A stretch of 64,000 nt of DNA, taken from the NCBI RefSeq assembly GCF_017982655.1, contig NZ_JABXYX010000021.1, positions 1 to 64,000 on the forward strand, read 5' to 3'. Shown here in pieces: positions 8,685-17,344 of this stretch. Source of the stretch: Brasilonema sp. CT11 (GTDB lineage: Bacteria > Cyanobacteriota > Cyanobacteriia > Cyanobacteriales > Nostocaceae). The translations under genes and the position numbers were made by a program. Each line of letters begins with the position of its first letter. The first letter of the stretch is position 1. The notes under the pieces were generated by a model. That model was not told where the DNA came from. It saw only the letters and a list, made by a program, of their open reading frames with translations, and searched no databases.

Positions 8685-9947
8685 TCACTTCCTGGTTCTT
8701 CCTGCTTCACGGGTCGCGCCTAGACTTTCGTCCCCGGACAACGATACCTCCACAGGCAGCTTGACTGCGAGTCCCGCAGCTGCAAGACCCCTCTGTTCCA
8801 CCACTATAGCGGCAGCAACATCGCGGTCTGTTATGTATCCACATTCATGACAGGTATGGACACGCTCAGACAGTTTCTTTTTCCCGGTATGAGTTCCACA
8901 TTGAGGACAGGTTTGACTAGTTCCGTTGGGATTTACGCGGGCGTTGTACACTCCGCGCTTCCAACAAACCCAAGAAAGGATTTCAAGGAAACTACCCCAA
9001 GCGGCATCCAAGCAATGCTTTGCCAACATCCCTCGACTTGTTGCCTTGAGGTTCAAATCCTCGACAAAGACCATACCAACGCCGTCACACAAAGAGTGTG
9101 CTGTGTTGATGTGAAACTGTTTGCGCGTGTCATAAATGCGTTCATGCAATCTGCGTATCTTGCGCTGCGCTTTCCGGTAATTAGTAGAGCCTTTGGTCTT
9201 GTTTCTCAACTTGCGTTGCAGCCATCTAAGCTCGCGTTGCAAAGAATTGAAAAACCGGGGTCTTTCTACCAACCGACCATCACAAACAGCCAAAAACTTT
9301 TCCAACCCAACATCAATACCTATGGAATTACCGTTCGGCATGATATCAGGCACGGAAACACCAGATTCCAAAATCAATTGAGCGTACCATCCCGATGCTT
9401 TGCTGATAACCCTAACCTGCTTGACTACAAACCCGTCTGGAACTGGACGATGCAAGTTGATTGGTATCATCCCAATCTTAGGCAGTTTAATTCGGCAGTG
9501 CGTTGGGGAGCCTGTCCCGTGCGGGGGTTCCCCCCGTTGAGGGATCTGGCGTCGGCTATGCCGACTTGTAGCACCTGCCGTCTGAAAACCCGTAACAGGA
9601 TTAGATTTGAACTGCGGAAACACAAACGAACGATACTGACCAAATTTCTTGAATCTGGGGAAACCAAAACCACGTTCTGCCATAAACTTGAACGCTCGAT
9701 CAAGTCGTTTCAATGCGTCTTGCAACACCTGAGACTGAACGTCTTGAAGTTCTGGGCTTTCTTTCTTGACTGGTGTCAGCGCGTTTTGTTGTTTGTAGTA
9801 GTCAGGGTATGGCGTGTCAACCGGAATAATATATTCGGAGCGAATAGAGCAAGCGTTGACAGCACATTTGCGCGAAGCAATCCAATCTTTGCGTTCCCGC
9901 AATGCGTAGTTATACACTTTGCGACACGTTTCCATCCAAGCAAGCAT
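8685..9947 (-). CDS. tnpB: TnpB, RNA-guided nuclease of an IS200/IS605-type element (N-terminus damaged, repeat inserted)
   Basis: The RuvC-like catalytic residues are in place: Asp212 (GIDVG), Glu296 (FVEDL) and Asp376 (DRDVAA). A C-terminal zinc ribbon (CPQC...CHEC) lies between the last two. Two defects are visible. The family-typical opening RIYPDIVQEKR is encoded just upstream (9948-9980) but is preceded by an in-frame TAA (9987-9989), so the normal first ~10 residues are missing or shifted. Residues 118-149 or so, between FKSNPVTGF and RIKLPKIG, are foreign to the family and come from a GC-rich palindromic repeat (about 9500-9595), inserted without breaking the frame. The protein may still be made from the internal ATG. 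No intact tnpA partner is present. Confidence 0.85.
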   Translation of the reverse strand: MLAWMETCRKVYNYALRERKDWIASRKCAVNACSIRSEYIIPVDTPYPDYYKQQNALTPVKKESPELQDVQSQVLQDALKRLDRAFKFMAERGFGFPRFKKFGQYRSFVFPQFKSNPVTGFQTAGATSRHSRRQIPQRGEPPHGTGSPTHCRIKLPKIGMIPINLHRPVPDGFVVKQVRVISKASGWYAQLILESGVSVPDIMPNGNSIGIDVGLEKFLAVCDGRLVERPRFFNSLQRELRWLQRKLRNKTKGSTNYRKAQRKIRRLHERIYDTRKQFHINTAHSLCDGVGMVFVEDLNLKATSRGMLAKHCLDAAWGSFLEILSWVCWKRGVYNARVNPNGTSQTCPQCGTHTGKKKLSERVHTCHECGYITDRDVAAAIVVEQRGLAAAGLAVKLPVEVSLSGDESLGATREAGRTRK

Positions 9948-10094
9948 TCTCTTTTCTTGAACAATGTCTGGATAAATTCGGTTCTGTTAGAAGCTCCTGG
10001 AGAGTGGAAACTTCAAGAGCCACCCCACTCCTTTAATGACCAAAGGTCATTGTCCGTCGGAGATGTCTATGCCTTCGGCACGCTTCGCGAACAA

Positions 10095-10253
10095 TGCGTA
10101 AAGTTTGAAGTTATATTTGTCCAAACCTTTTTTGATTGCATACAACAAGACTTCCCGGCATTCCCGCCGCGCTAGGTTGAATTCGCGGTTATTGCAGCGA
10201 GTGGTGACGTGGTAGGAAAATCCGGTTTGTAAGTTTCTTTTTTGTCGAGTCAT
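10095..10253 (-). pseudogene. 5' fragment of a REP-associated (Y1, IS200-like) transposase
   Basis: From the ATG at 10253 the first ~53 codons read MTRQKRNLQTGFSYHVTTRC and later ECREVLLYAIKK...YNFKLYAL. This is the start of REP-associated tyrosine transposases (RAYTs). The His-hydrophobic-His motif that should follow (SNHVHYL) is absent: after KLYAL the frame runs into GCTTCGCGAAGCGTGCCGAA-type repeat sequence and stops at 10047. The fragment lies upstream of tnpB on the same strand and was probably cut by the arrival of the tnpB element or a repeat. Confidence 0.7.
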
Positions 10254-10375
10254 TGATATATAATGTATCGGCTTGCATTTTAAGTGCAGTAGTGGCTTTT
10301 AACCCTCTTTAACCCCCTTTTTAAGGGGGTCGCCGCAGGCGGGGGGATCTTAACCGTATTGCCCCACAAGAGCCT
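10254..10375. repeat. Short gap with CCCCCTTTTTAAGGGGG palindrome
   Basis: Positions 10312-10330 form the palindrome ACCCCCTT-TTT-AAGGGGGT, followed by CGCCGCAGGCGGGGGGATC. The same kind of palindrome is found at about 28116-28138. It lies at the 3' end of dapF (minus strand) and could serve as its terminator. Confidence 0.55.
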
Positions 10376-11224
10376 TTAATCAATCTTTCCAGTAAAAACC
10401 CGCTCTGCTGGTCCTGTCATATAAAGCCGTTGGTCGATTTGGGACCATTCTATCAGCAATGGTCCTCCTGGAAGTTCCACTGTAGCTTTGCGATCGCATC
10501 TCTGTGTCAACACACCCGCCACAAGCGACGCACACGCGCCAGTTCCACAAGCTAAAGTTATACCAGCCCCTCGTTCCCACACACGCATTTTCACGTAGTC
10601 AGGACGCACAACTTGGATAAATTCAGTATTGATTCGTTGAGGGAAAACTGGGTGATGCTCAAACTGAGGACCAATAATTTCTAGAGGAATTGTTGCAACA
10701 TCTTCTACAAAGGTGATGCAGTGAGGATTTCCCATACTCACACACGTGACATCCCAAGTTTTGCCTGCGACTTCTAGCGGTTGATTGACAACTTTTTCGT
10801 TAGCTGGGTTGATAGTCGTGGGAATTTCACCAGCAAGTAGCCTGGGGATACCCATATCCACTTTAACTTGACCATCTGGCATGAGTTGGGGTGTCATCAC
10901 ACCACCTAGAGTATGAATGCGATATTGGTCGCTTTTTTTGGCGCTGCCTTCCAAATCAGCTAAAAAAGCACCGAGACAGCGAATACCGTTACCACACATT
11001 TCTGGTTCTGAACCATCAGAATTAAAAATCCGCATGGTGTAGTCAGTACCGTTGTCTCCAGGTAAGGCAAAAATAACACCGTCTGCACCGATACCAAAGT
11101 GGCGATCGCACAACTTAACCGCTTGTTCTGGAGTGATTACAGGCTCTGATGACGAGCGATTGTCAATCAATATGAAGTCATTGCCCAGACCGTGATACTT
11201 AGTAAATTCTATTGCCATTGCCAA
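10376..11224 (-). CDS. dapF: Diaminopimelate epimerase
   Basis: This 282-residue cytoplasmic enzyme interconverts LL- and meso-diaminopimelate in the lysine/peptidoglycan pathway. Both catalytic cysteines are visible: Cys77 in EMCGNGIRC and Cys226 in ACGTGACAS. The opening [11 protein letters not shown] is diagnostic and the length is normal. The second codons allow a start at ATG 11224 or 11218. It is divergent from hfq across a 100-bp gap, so the two share a promoter region. Confidence 0.96.
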   Translation of the reverse strand: MAMAIEFTKYHGLGNDFILIDNRSSSEPVITPEQAVKLCDRHFGIGADGVIFALPGDNGTDYTMRIFNSDGSEPEMCGNGIRCLGAFLADLEGSAKKSDQYRIHTLGGVMTPQLMPDGQVKVDMGIPRLLAGEIPTTINPANEKVVNQPLEVAGKTWDVTCVSMGNPHCITFVEDVATIPLEIIGPQFEHHPVFPQRINTEFIQVVRPDYVKMRVWERGAGITLACGTGACASLVAGVLTQRCDRKATVELPGGPLLIEWSQIDQRLYMTGPAERVFTGKID

Positions 11225-11325
11225 AGTCGATCAATTATATTTGAGTTTTTACATCATAGTGTAATGTGTTTTGTCAGTTGTTCGTTATGACTGACTGATA
11301 ACTGATAACTGATGACTCATAACTG

Positions 11326-11544
11326 ATGACAATTATGGGACTTGACACCTCACTGCCTAGCATTCGGCAAGTACAAAATTTGATACAGCAAGCAGTCACA
11401 ATTGAGATCAAACTGCTTACTGGCGACATATTGATTGGCAGAATCATATGGCAGGATTCTCAATGTATGTGTCTTATGAATGAAAACAGTCAACAGATGA
11501 CTGTTTGGAAGCAAGCCATTGCATATATTAAGGCAAAAGAATAG
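11326..11544 (+). CDS. hfq: Cyanobacterial Hfq-like protein
   Basis: This 72-residue Sm-fold protein shows the cyanobacterial Hfq layout: LPSIRQVQNLI, then VEIKLLTGD-type Sm1 (here VTIEIKLLTGDILIGRIIWQD), then Sm2 ending in IAYIKA. It lacks the C-terminal tail of proteobacterial Hfq. In Synechocystis the homologue binds the pilus ATPase PilB1 and is required for motility, with weak RNA binding; that role is taken from the family. The start may be ATG 11326 or ATG 11335 (MGLDTSLPS). The upstream 40 bp contain TGATAACTGATAACTG repeat units close to the start. Confidence 0.9.
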   Translation: MTIMGLDTSLPSIRQVQNLIQQAVTIEIKLLTGDILIGRIIWQDSQCMCLMNENSQQMTVWKQAIAYIKAKE

Positions 11545-11632
11545 TCATTTGTCCTTTGCTCATGAGCTATTGGTTGCACACTCCCTTAACCCACAACATA
11601 GCGGTTCGGGAGTAATGACTAATGACTAATGA

Positions 11633-13972
11633 CTAATCCAACAAACTATCTCTTGGTAAAAACTCTTTGAGTGCTTCTGCTTCGCCTGCTTTCCCGATTG
11701 GGATAGATAGCGGTATTTTGCTTTCTGGGACAAGCAATTGTACAACTTGATTCAGAGAAAGCAAATTTCCACACAATAAAACTTGGTCGTGGACTTGCAA
11801 GTCCTTATTTTCATCGGGAAAGCGGATAAATTTGCCGTCTCGTCGCATTGCTTGCACCATAACCGCATATTTGTTGCGGGTATCCAAATCTGCAAGGGTT
11901 TTCCCAACAGCTGGACTATCAGTATTGAGAGTAACCCACTGACAAGCGCTGCTTTCTCCAGGGACGATAGCTTGACCTTTGGCGAATTCATCCAAAGCCG
12001 CTAATTCATTATCAGAACCAACAACTAAGAGGCGATCGCCTTCTTCTAAGTTGGTCTGGAGTGAAGGATAATCTATTTCCTCACCTCCTTCACGACGAAT
12101 AGCCATCAAACTCACGCCTGTTAAGTAGCGCATATCTGCTTCTTCTAAAGTCATACCAATCAGGGGTGAACCAGATGGTAAAGAATACCAACGTTTATTC
12201 AGGTCTTGAGTTGCTAGTTGTAAATCACGAGAAACCTCAGACGCGGATTGTTCAGGGCGCAGATCCAAATAATGACGATTGCGAATTTCCTGCATTTCTC
12301 GTTGCACCACACTAGATGATAAGCCCAAATCAGTTAAGATGTAACTCACCATTTCTAAACTAGCCTCAAACTCTGGCTGCACAACTTCCCGTGCCCCGAG
12401 TTGATAAAGTACCTCAATACTTTTGTCGTTTGTGGCGCGAACAACGATATCTAGATCAGGAGACACTTCCAAAGCGCGTTTGACGCAAAGACGGGTACTC
12501 ATGGGGTCAGGAAGTGCTATCGCCATTCCTCGTGCTGTGTTAACTCCAGCAGTTTCTAAAACGTGAAAACTCACACAATTACCATAAACATAAGGAACTT
12601 CAGCTTCACGCAACTGCTGAATTCGACTTTCTGACTGATCAATCACCACAATAGGTAAATTGTGCTGCTGAAGCAACTTCACCAAATTTCGTCCCACTCG
12701 CCCATAGCCGCAGACAACTACATGGTCTTTGATTGGCAGTTCTTCAGCAACTCCCAACGGCTGATCTTCCCCGCTTAAATAGGGCTTCAGCCAAGGTATT
12801 GATTCTACCCAGTCAAATACAATTGGAACCAAACGCAGCACAAAAGGAGTCAGCACCAATGTTACTGCTGTTGTTCCCAAAATCAATAAATATACTTTTC
12901 GTGAAACCAGCCCCAGCGCCTGTCCTTCGCTTGCCAGAACAAAAGAAAACTCCCCAATTTGAGCCAGTCCCAACCCAACGATTAACGCTGTTTTCAACGG
13001 ATAGCGGAACAACTTTACAAGTGGCGTAATAATTAAACATTTACCAATAAATACCAGTGTCACTAATCCCAGAATCAATTCCAGATTGTTCCACAAAAAC
13101 ACTGGATCGATTAACATCCCAATCGAGGCAAAAAATAAGCTGGCAAAAATATCTCGCAATGGCTCAACATACGTAAGGGTTTGATCAGCGTATTCCACTT
13201 CCGAAATCATCAAGCCAGCAACAAATGCCCCCATTTCAATAGAAAGCCCCAAAGACTCTGTGAGTAAGGCAATACCCAAACACAGTGCTACGACACCTAA
13301 TAAAAATAACTCTCGGCTTTCAGTACGGGCTAGCAGTCGCAACAAAGGAGGAATGAGCCAAATCCCCGCAACAACTGCACCAGCAGCAAATAAACCAATC
13401 CGCAACAGTGCCAACAAAACTGCGACAACAAGCGTTTCTCCAGGTTCGTGAAGGGCTGGCAAGACTGCGATCATCAGTCCTAGTGCTAAATCTTGAACAA
13501 CCAAAATTCCCAGCATCACCTGTCCGTGGGGCGTTTCCGTCTCATTACGTTCCATCAAACACTTGAGAACAACTGCTGTGGAAGACAAAGACAAAATTGC
13601 CCCTAAAAATATGCCTTTAGCTGGTAGATATGACCAAGCCCCTGTTACTCCACAGACTAAGACTGTGATGAGAACTGTTAGGGCAATTTGTAGTCCTCCT
13701 CCCCCAAGAGCGATCGCCTGGACTTTTTTCAGTTCCGTAAAGGAAAACTCAACACCCAAGGCAAATAGTAAAAAAGCGACTCCAAACTGAGCCAACGTTT
13801 CTACTTGAATCAATTCTTTAATCAGTCCCAGTCCGGATGGCCCAACGACCATTCCACCAATAAGATACCCTAGTAGAACGGGTTGTCTTAAGAGCGCCGC
13901 CAAGAGTCCGCCACAAGCAGCAACGGCAAAAACTGAAACTAAATCAACTATGAGTCTAAAATCTTCCTGCAC
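11633..13972 (-). CDS. Kef-type cation:proton antiporter with TrkA-N and TrkA-C domains
   Basis: The 779-residue membrane protein has an N-terminal CPA2 antiporter domain of about 12 transmembrane segments (residues ~8-390, opening with LLGYLIGGMVVGPSGLG). A cytosolic TrkA-N (RCK) domain starts at about 415 with the dinucleotide motif VCGYGRVGRNL, followed by two TrkA-C segments (about 560-640 and 660-745). This is the layout of KefB/KefC-like K+ efflux or Na+/K+:H+ antiporters gated by ligand binding at the RCK domain. The ion specificity is not evident. It stands alone, converging with hfq. Confidence 0.92.
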   Translation of the reverse strand: MQEDFRLIVDLVSVFAVAACGGLLAALLRQPVLLGYLIGGMVVGPSGLGLIKELIQVETLAQFGVAFLLFALGVEFSFTELKKVQAIALGGGGLQIALTVLITVLVCGVTGAWSYLPAKGIFLGAILSLSSTAVVLKCLMERNETETPHGQVMLGILVVQDLALGLMIAVLPALHEPGETLVVAVLLALLRIGLFAAGAVVAGIWLIPPLLRLLARTESRELFLLGVVALCLGIALLTESLGLSIEMGAFVAGLMISEVEYADQTLTYVEPLRDIFASLFFASIGMLIDPVFLWNNLELILGLVTLVFIGKCLIITPLVKLFRYPLKTALIVGLGLAQIGEFSFVLASEGQALGLVSRKVYLLILGTTAVTLVLTPFVLRLVPIVFDWVESIPWLKPYLSGEDQPLGVAEELPIKDHVVVCGYGRVGRNLVKLLQQHNLPIVVIDQSESRIQQLREAEVPYVYGNCVSFHVLETAGVNTARGMAIALPDPMSTRLCVKRALEVSPDLDIVVRATNDKSIEVLYQLGAREVVQPEFEASLEMVSYILTDLGLSSSVVQREMQEIRNRHYLDLRPEQSASEVSRDLQLATQDLNKRWYSLPSGSPLIGMTLEEADMRYLTGVSLMAIRREGGEEIDYPSLQTNLEEGDRLLVVGSDNELAALDEFAKGQAIVPGESSACQWVTLNTDSPAVGKTLADLDTRNKYAVMVQAMRRDGKFIRFPDENKDLQVHDQVLLCGNLLSLNQVVQLLVPESKIPLSIPIGKAGEAEALKEFLPRDSLLD

Positions 13973-14312
13973 AAGCTTATAAAAGAATTGTTAAAACCTA
14001 TTAACATCAGGATACAAAGTTTTTTCTCTTTAAAGTATCAAATTTGTTTTTTATTTATAGTACTCATATTTGTTTTTGTGAAACTAAGTGCATTTGATGT
14101 TCCCCCTTCTGGTACTAAGCGTTAAGCGCGATGCACTGAGCGTGGTCGTTGTGTTCCCTCTATTCACGAGTCAGTTCATAAATCAAACCGAATTCCTATA
14201 GCTATTTTAAAGTATGCCCTGTAGCTGGGGCTAAACTGATAACTGTTAAAACTACAATTCAAAAGCTAGACTAGAACAACAAGGTAGCAAGGTTAACAAT
14301 CAAAGGGAAATT
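13973..14312. promoter_or_regulatory. Leader region of the VWA operon; divergent from the antiporter
   Basis: This 340-bp gap separates divergent genes, so it must hold promoters for both, though I cannot point to certain boxes. Around 14125-14160 is a GCGATGCACTGAGC-type repeat that reappears at about 61290-61320. A good ribosome-binding site AAAGGGAAA lies 3-4 bases before the first VWA start codon. Confidence 0.4.
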
Positions 14313-14918
14313 ATGATGAGCGATCGCGATTACACATTAATTATTGATAAGAGCGGTAGCATGTCCACTCCTGACCAAGTTGGTGGCAGAAGTCGCTGGG
14401 AAATGGCTCAAGAATCTACACTTGCACTGGCAAGGAAGTGTGAGCAATTTGACCCTGACGGCATCACAATTTATGTATTTGCCGGTAAATTGAAACGTTA
14501 CGATGATGTCACTTCAGCGAAAGTAGCACAAATTTTTCTAGAAAATGATCCTGGTGGCACGACAAATTTGGCAGGTGTACTCAAAGATGCAACCAATCAC
14601 TACTTTCAGCGCAAAGCTGCAGGTCAAGCCAAGCCCAATGGCGAAACAATTCTAGTGATCACCGATGGTGAACCAGATGACCGTAAAGCAGTCTTTGAGG
14701 TGATAATTAATGCATCGCGTCAGATGGAACGTGATGAAGAATTGGGAATTTCTTTAATTCAAATAGGCTCAGATCCTCAAGCAACCAAGTTTCTCAAAGC
14801 TTTGGATGACCAAATGCAAGATATTGGTGCTAAATTTGACATCTGCGACACAATCACCTTGGATGATTTGGAAGATATGAGTCTTGCTGATGTGTTAATG
14901 AATGCGGTGACTGATTAA
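14313..14918 (+). CDS. VWA-domain protein 1 (TerY-like)
   Basis: This 201-residue protein is a single von Willebrand A domain. The metal-ion-dependent adhesion site is complete: DKSGS (Asp12, Ser14, Ser16), the Thr of GGTTNLAG and the Asp of TDGEPDD. No signal peptide or membrane segment is present, so it is cytosolic. The start ATG 14313 has AAAGGGAAA upstream and aligns with the paralogue that follows. The two copies share most residues and lie 146 bp apart. Cytosolic VWA proteins of this type occur in stress-related complexes (TerY in tellurite/stress clusters) or chaperone-type complexes; the partner is unknown here. Confidence 0.85.
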   Translation: MMSDRDYTLIIDKSGSMSTPDQVGGRSRWEMAQESTLALARKCEQFDPDGITIYVFAGKLKRYDDVTSAKVAQIFLENDPGGTTNLAGVLKDATNHYFQRKAAGQAKPNGETILVITDGEPDDRKAVFEVIINASRQMERDEELGISLIQIGSDPQATKFLKALDDQMQDIGAKFDICDTITLDDLEDMSLADVLMNAVTD

Positions 14919-15064
14919 TCAGTTTTTTGTCATTTGTTCGTTATTAATAACTGATGAGTGATAAGGGAAGAGGGAACAGGGAACAGAAAGTGTACCTAGC
15001 TTCGTTAAAAATCAAATATGAGTCCTATAACTGATAACTGATAACTGATAGGGAGAATTGAAAA

Positions 15065-15670
15065 ATGCTAGATAATCGTGACTATACTTTAATTATCGAC
15101 AAAAGTGGCAGTATGGCAACCCAAGACCAAAAAGGTGGTAGAAGCAGATGGGTTGCTGCACAAGAATCTACTTTTGCCTTGGCGAGTAAATGCGAGCAAC
15201 TTGACCCTGATGGTATCACTGTTTATCTGTTTTCTGGACGCTTCAAGCGCTATGAAAATGTGACATCAAGCAAAGTATTGCAAATTTTCCAAGAAAATGA
15301 TCCTTCTGGTACAACTGATTTGGCAGGTGTGCTGAAACACGCAACTGATAACTATTTTCAACGCAAAGCTGCGGGTGAAACTCAGCCAAATGGTGAAACT
15401 ATTTTAGTGGTGACTGATGGTGAACCAGATGATCGCAAAGCAGTTATGAAAGTAATTATTGAAGCTTCTCGCCACATGGATCGCGATGAAGAACTTGCTA
15501 TTTCTTTTATTCAAGTAGGTACAGATGCTCAAGCGACTCGCTTTCTCAAAGTATTAGATGATGAACTGCAAGGGGCTGGTGCAAAGTTCGATATCTGCGA
15601 CACAATCACCATAGAAGATATGGAAGACATGAGTTTATCAGAAGTACTGCTCAACGCTATTAATGATTAA
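15065..15670 (+). CDS. VWA-domain protein 2, tandem paralogue
   Basis: It also has 201 residues and is colinear with the preceding VWA protein: DKSGS at 12-16, GTTDLAG and TDGEPDD complete the metal site, and both end in a DxxDMSL.(D/E)VL.NA motif. AGGGAGAATTGAAAA precedes the ATG and includes a ribosome-binding site. The gap between the paralogues contains TGATAAC repeats, as does the leader of hfq. The retention of the metal site in both copies suggests that both are functional. Confidence 0.85.
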   Translation: MLDNRDYTLIIDKSGSMATQDQKGGRSRWVAAQESTFALASKCEQLDPDGITVYLFSGRFKRYENVTSSKVLQIFQENDPSGTTDLAGVLKHATDNYFQRKAAGETQPNGETILVVTDGEPDDRKAVMKVIIEASRHMDRDEELAISFIQVGTDAQATRFLKVLDDELQGAGAKFDICDTITIEDMEDMSLSEVLLNAIND

Positions 15671-15741
15671 GCATTTGTGGTGAATTTTCATGGAATAGAG
15701 GAGCAAACTAAATTTGGAGTAGTTACGGAGGATTTCAGAAC

Positions 15742-16134
15742 ATGGATTCTCTTGATAAACTTTTAGCTGAACTGAAAGCTGAATATGAACAACAAAAACC
15801 CCAACAGCATCAGCTAAAAGCAAATTTAATCAAACCAGTCAGCAAAATGGAAGAGAAATCAAATTTCTTGATAGATAAACTTTTAGCCGAAGTCAAAGCT
15901 GATTTTGAGCAAAAAGATACTGCTGAGAAATTGCAGAAACAGCAAGAACAAGAACAAGAACGAATAAAACAAGAACAACTTCAGGCTAAAAAATTAGAGG
16001 AGTTGAAAAAGCAAGCCGAAGATTGGTTAGCTAAATTAGATCGCTTTTCCTCAGAAGGGCTTTGGTTTGAAAAGTTTGCTGAAGGATATCCGTCAAAAGT
16101 AGAGGCTGCGATTGAATATTTACAATTGGAGTGA
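15742..16134 (+). CDS. Coiled-coil protein resembling the Slr1339 salt-stress family
   Basis: The 130-residue protein starts with MDSLDKLLAELKAEYEQ and repeats that unit at residues 45-57 (IDKLLAEVKADFEQ). A charged Gln/Glu/Lys coiled coil (about 58-95) and a C-terminal LDRFSSEGLWFEKFAEGYPSK-type segment follow. The LDKLLAE opening and WFE.FA..Y.SK..AAI.YL ending are those of cyanobacterial proteins annotated as salt-stress protein Slr1339-like; I rely on memory for this. It follows the second VWA gene by 71 bp, with GGAGG upstream, and is likely in its operon. Confidence 0.7.
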   Translation: MDSLDKLLAELKAEYEQQKPQQHQLKANLIKPVSKMEEKSNFLIDKLLAEVKADFEQKDTAEKLQKQQEQEQERIKQEQLQAKKLEELKKQAEDWLAKLDRFSSEGLWFEKFAEGYPSKVEAAIEYLQLE

Positions 16135-16195
16135 AGAAATTTTTTAGTCTTTTGTGCCTTACCATTATTAGGAATTAATTAACAAAGTCCACTGA

Positions 16196-16549
16196 TCAAA
16201 TATTTTGCTTCTTATTATTTATTTCAGATAAATGCTTGACGCCCCACTCATGCATTGCATAGAGAATTGGTTTAAGACTTTCCCCTAAAGGTGTTAAAGA
16301 ATACTCTACTTTTGGAGGAATTTGCGGGTAAACTTTGCGATCAATAACCCCATCTTCCTCCATCTCCCTGAGTTGTTGAGTTAGCATTTTTTGAGTAACT
16401 CCATCTAAAGCTCGCTGTAATTCACCAAAGCGTTTCACACCATCCATTAATTCTCTAATAATCAAAACCTTCCAGCGTCCACCAATGACTTTGAGTGTGG
16501 TTTCGACTTCACAAGTTAGTCGGTTATGGTTTTGTGCTTCAGCTTTCAT
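16196..16549 (-). CDS. HxlR-family winged-helix transcriptional regulator
   Basis: The 117-residue protein is an MarR-like winged helix of the HxlR type: CEVETTLKVIGGRWKVLIIRE, then FGELQRAL.GVTQKMLTQQLREME and the wing VEYSLTPLGESL. The N-terminal Cys13 is the position used for redox or electrophile sensing in several family members (for example HypR, QorR). The gene stands alone; no obvious target gene is divergent from it, as the upstream 400 bp are repeats. Confidence 0.9.
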   Translation of the reverse strand: MKAEAQNHNRLTCEVETTLKVIGGRWKVLIIRELMDGVKRFGELQRALDGVTQKMLTQQLREMEEDGVIDRKVYPQIPPKVEYSLTPLGESLKPILYAMHEWGVKHLSEINNKKQNI

Positions 16550-16962
16550 AGTCTGTTTTGGGTAACTACCTTATTGGAGTTTAGACTAAAAGCGATTTGA
16601 GGGAACGGGGCAGGGAGTAGGAGTAGCTTTCAAGAGTAGGTATTAAAAAAAGGTGCAGAAAAGTAGCTAAAATACTTATCGGATGGGAGTCAGCAGAAAT
16701 AATAGTAGATGGGTTTGGGGCGTTTCGGGGGGCGATGATCTGCAAAGGAGCGCAGAGTGCGTAAGCGCAAGCGCACGCAAGCGAGGGCGTTCGCCGTAAG
16801 GCGTGCCGTTAGGCATACAAAGCAGCGTCTCGTAGAGAAGCTATAGCCCAAAAAACCAAAAACCCCCACAGCCACACCAGGATGCAGGGGATTACAACGG
16901 ACGGACTACGGACTATGGCTAGGGCGAATGGAGCGTGACTTCCCTACTTTATAGCCGTCTTA
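16550..16962. repeat. Repeat-derived gap
   Basis: The part 16720-16850 is GC-rich and made of short overlapping repeats (GCGTAAGCGCAAGCGCACGC, GTTCGCCGTAAGGCGTGCCG, CGTCTCGTAGAGAAGC) like those scattered in this genome. I see no coding sequence or RNA gene. The promoter of the HxlR gene should lie in 16550-16650. Confidence 0.55.
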
Positions 16963-17262
16963 TTATTCTGATTCACGATGGTGGTGGCGATGATGGGGAG
17001 GATTTTCAAACACCTCTTCGATACCTTCGATACGCCGATTAACTCTTTCATTGATTGCATTATCAAGCATTAAATCAGCTTCTGTTTCAATCATAGGCTC
17101 AATTGCCCGACCGCCTGGAATATGGGACAGAACGCCATCAATCATCCTATTAGCAATGTTATTTGCTGCTGTATCAATTCCAGCATCAACTATAAACTCA
17201 CCGGCTCCCTCAGGGTTACCATGTGTATGGTGATTATGTTCATGGTGATTATGTTCTGACAT
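16963..17262 (-). CDS. Small His-rich protein, paralogue A
   Basis: From ATG 17262 (AGAGGA seven bases upstream) this is a 99-residue protein. It starts with SEHNHHEHNHHTHG and ends with ENPPHHRHHHRESE; between them is a non-repetitive body (GEF.VDAG.DTAANN..NR.I.G...HIPGGRAIEPM.ETE.DLMLDN.INE.V..RIEG.E). The body is shared with the next gene while the termini differ. The His clusters at both ends suggest binding of Ni, Zn, Cu or Co. No signal peptide. I do not recognise the family. Confidence 0.75.
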   Translation of the reverse strand: MSEHNHHEHNHHTHGNPEGAGEFIVDAGIDTAANNIANRMIDGVLSHIPGGRAIEPMIETEADLMLDNAINERVNRRIEGIEEVFENPPHHRHHHRESE

Positions 17263-17344
17263 CACAAAGTCCTCTATTACTAATAACACGATGCCTAGAC
17301 TATCATGATAGCGCGGCTTCAAGAAATTGATTACGTCTAGATCA

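Noticed and set aside
9040-9062. tRNA-like GGTTCAAATCC
   Set aside because: It is inside tnpB and no cloverleaf can be drawn around it; the bases encode the VEDLNL motif region.
8847-10175. Long open frame of 442 codons on the plus strand
   Set aside because: It is antisense to tnpB, has no family signature and unusual composition; the minus-strand frame carries the RuvC residues and zinc ribbon.
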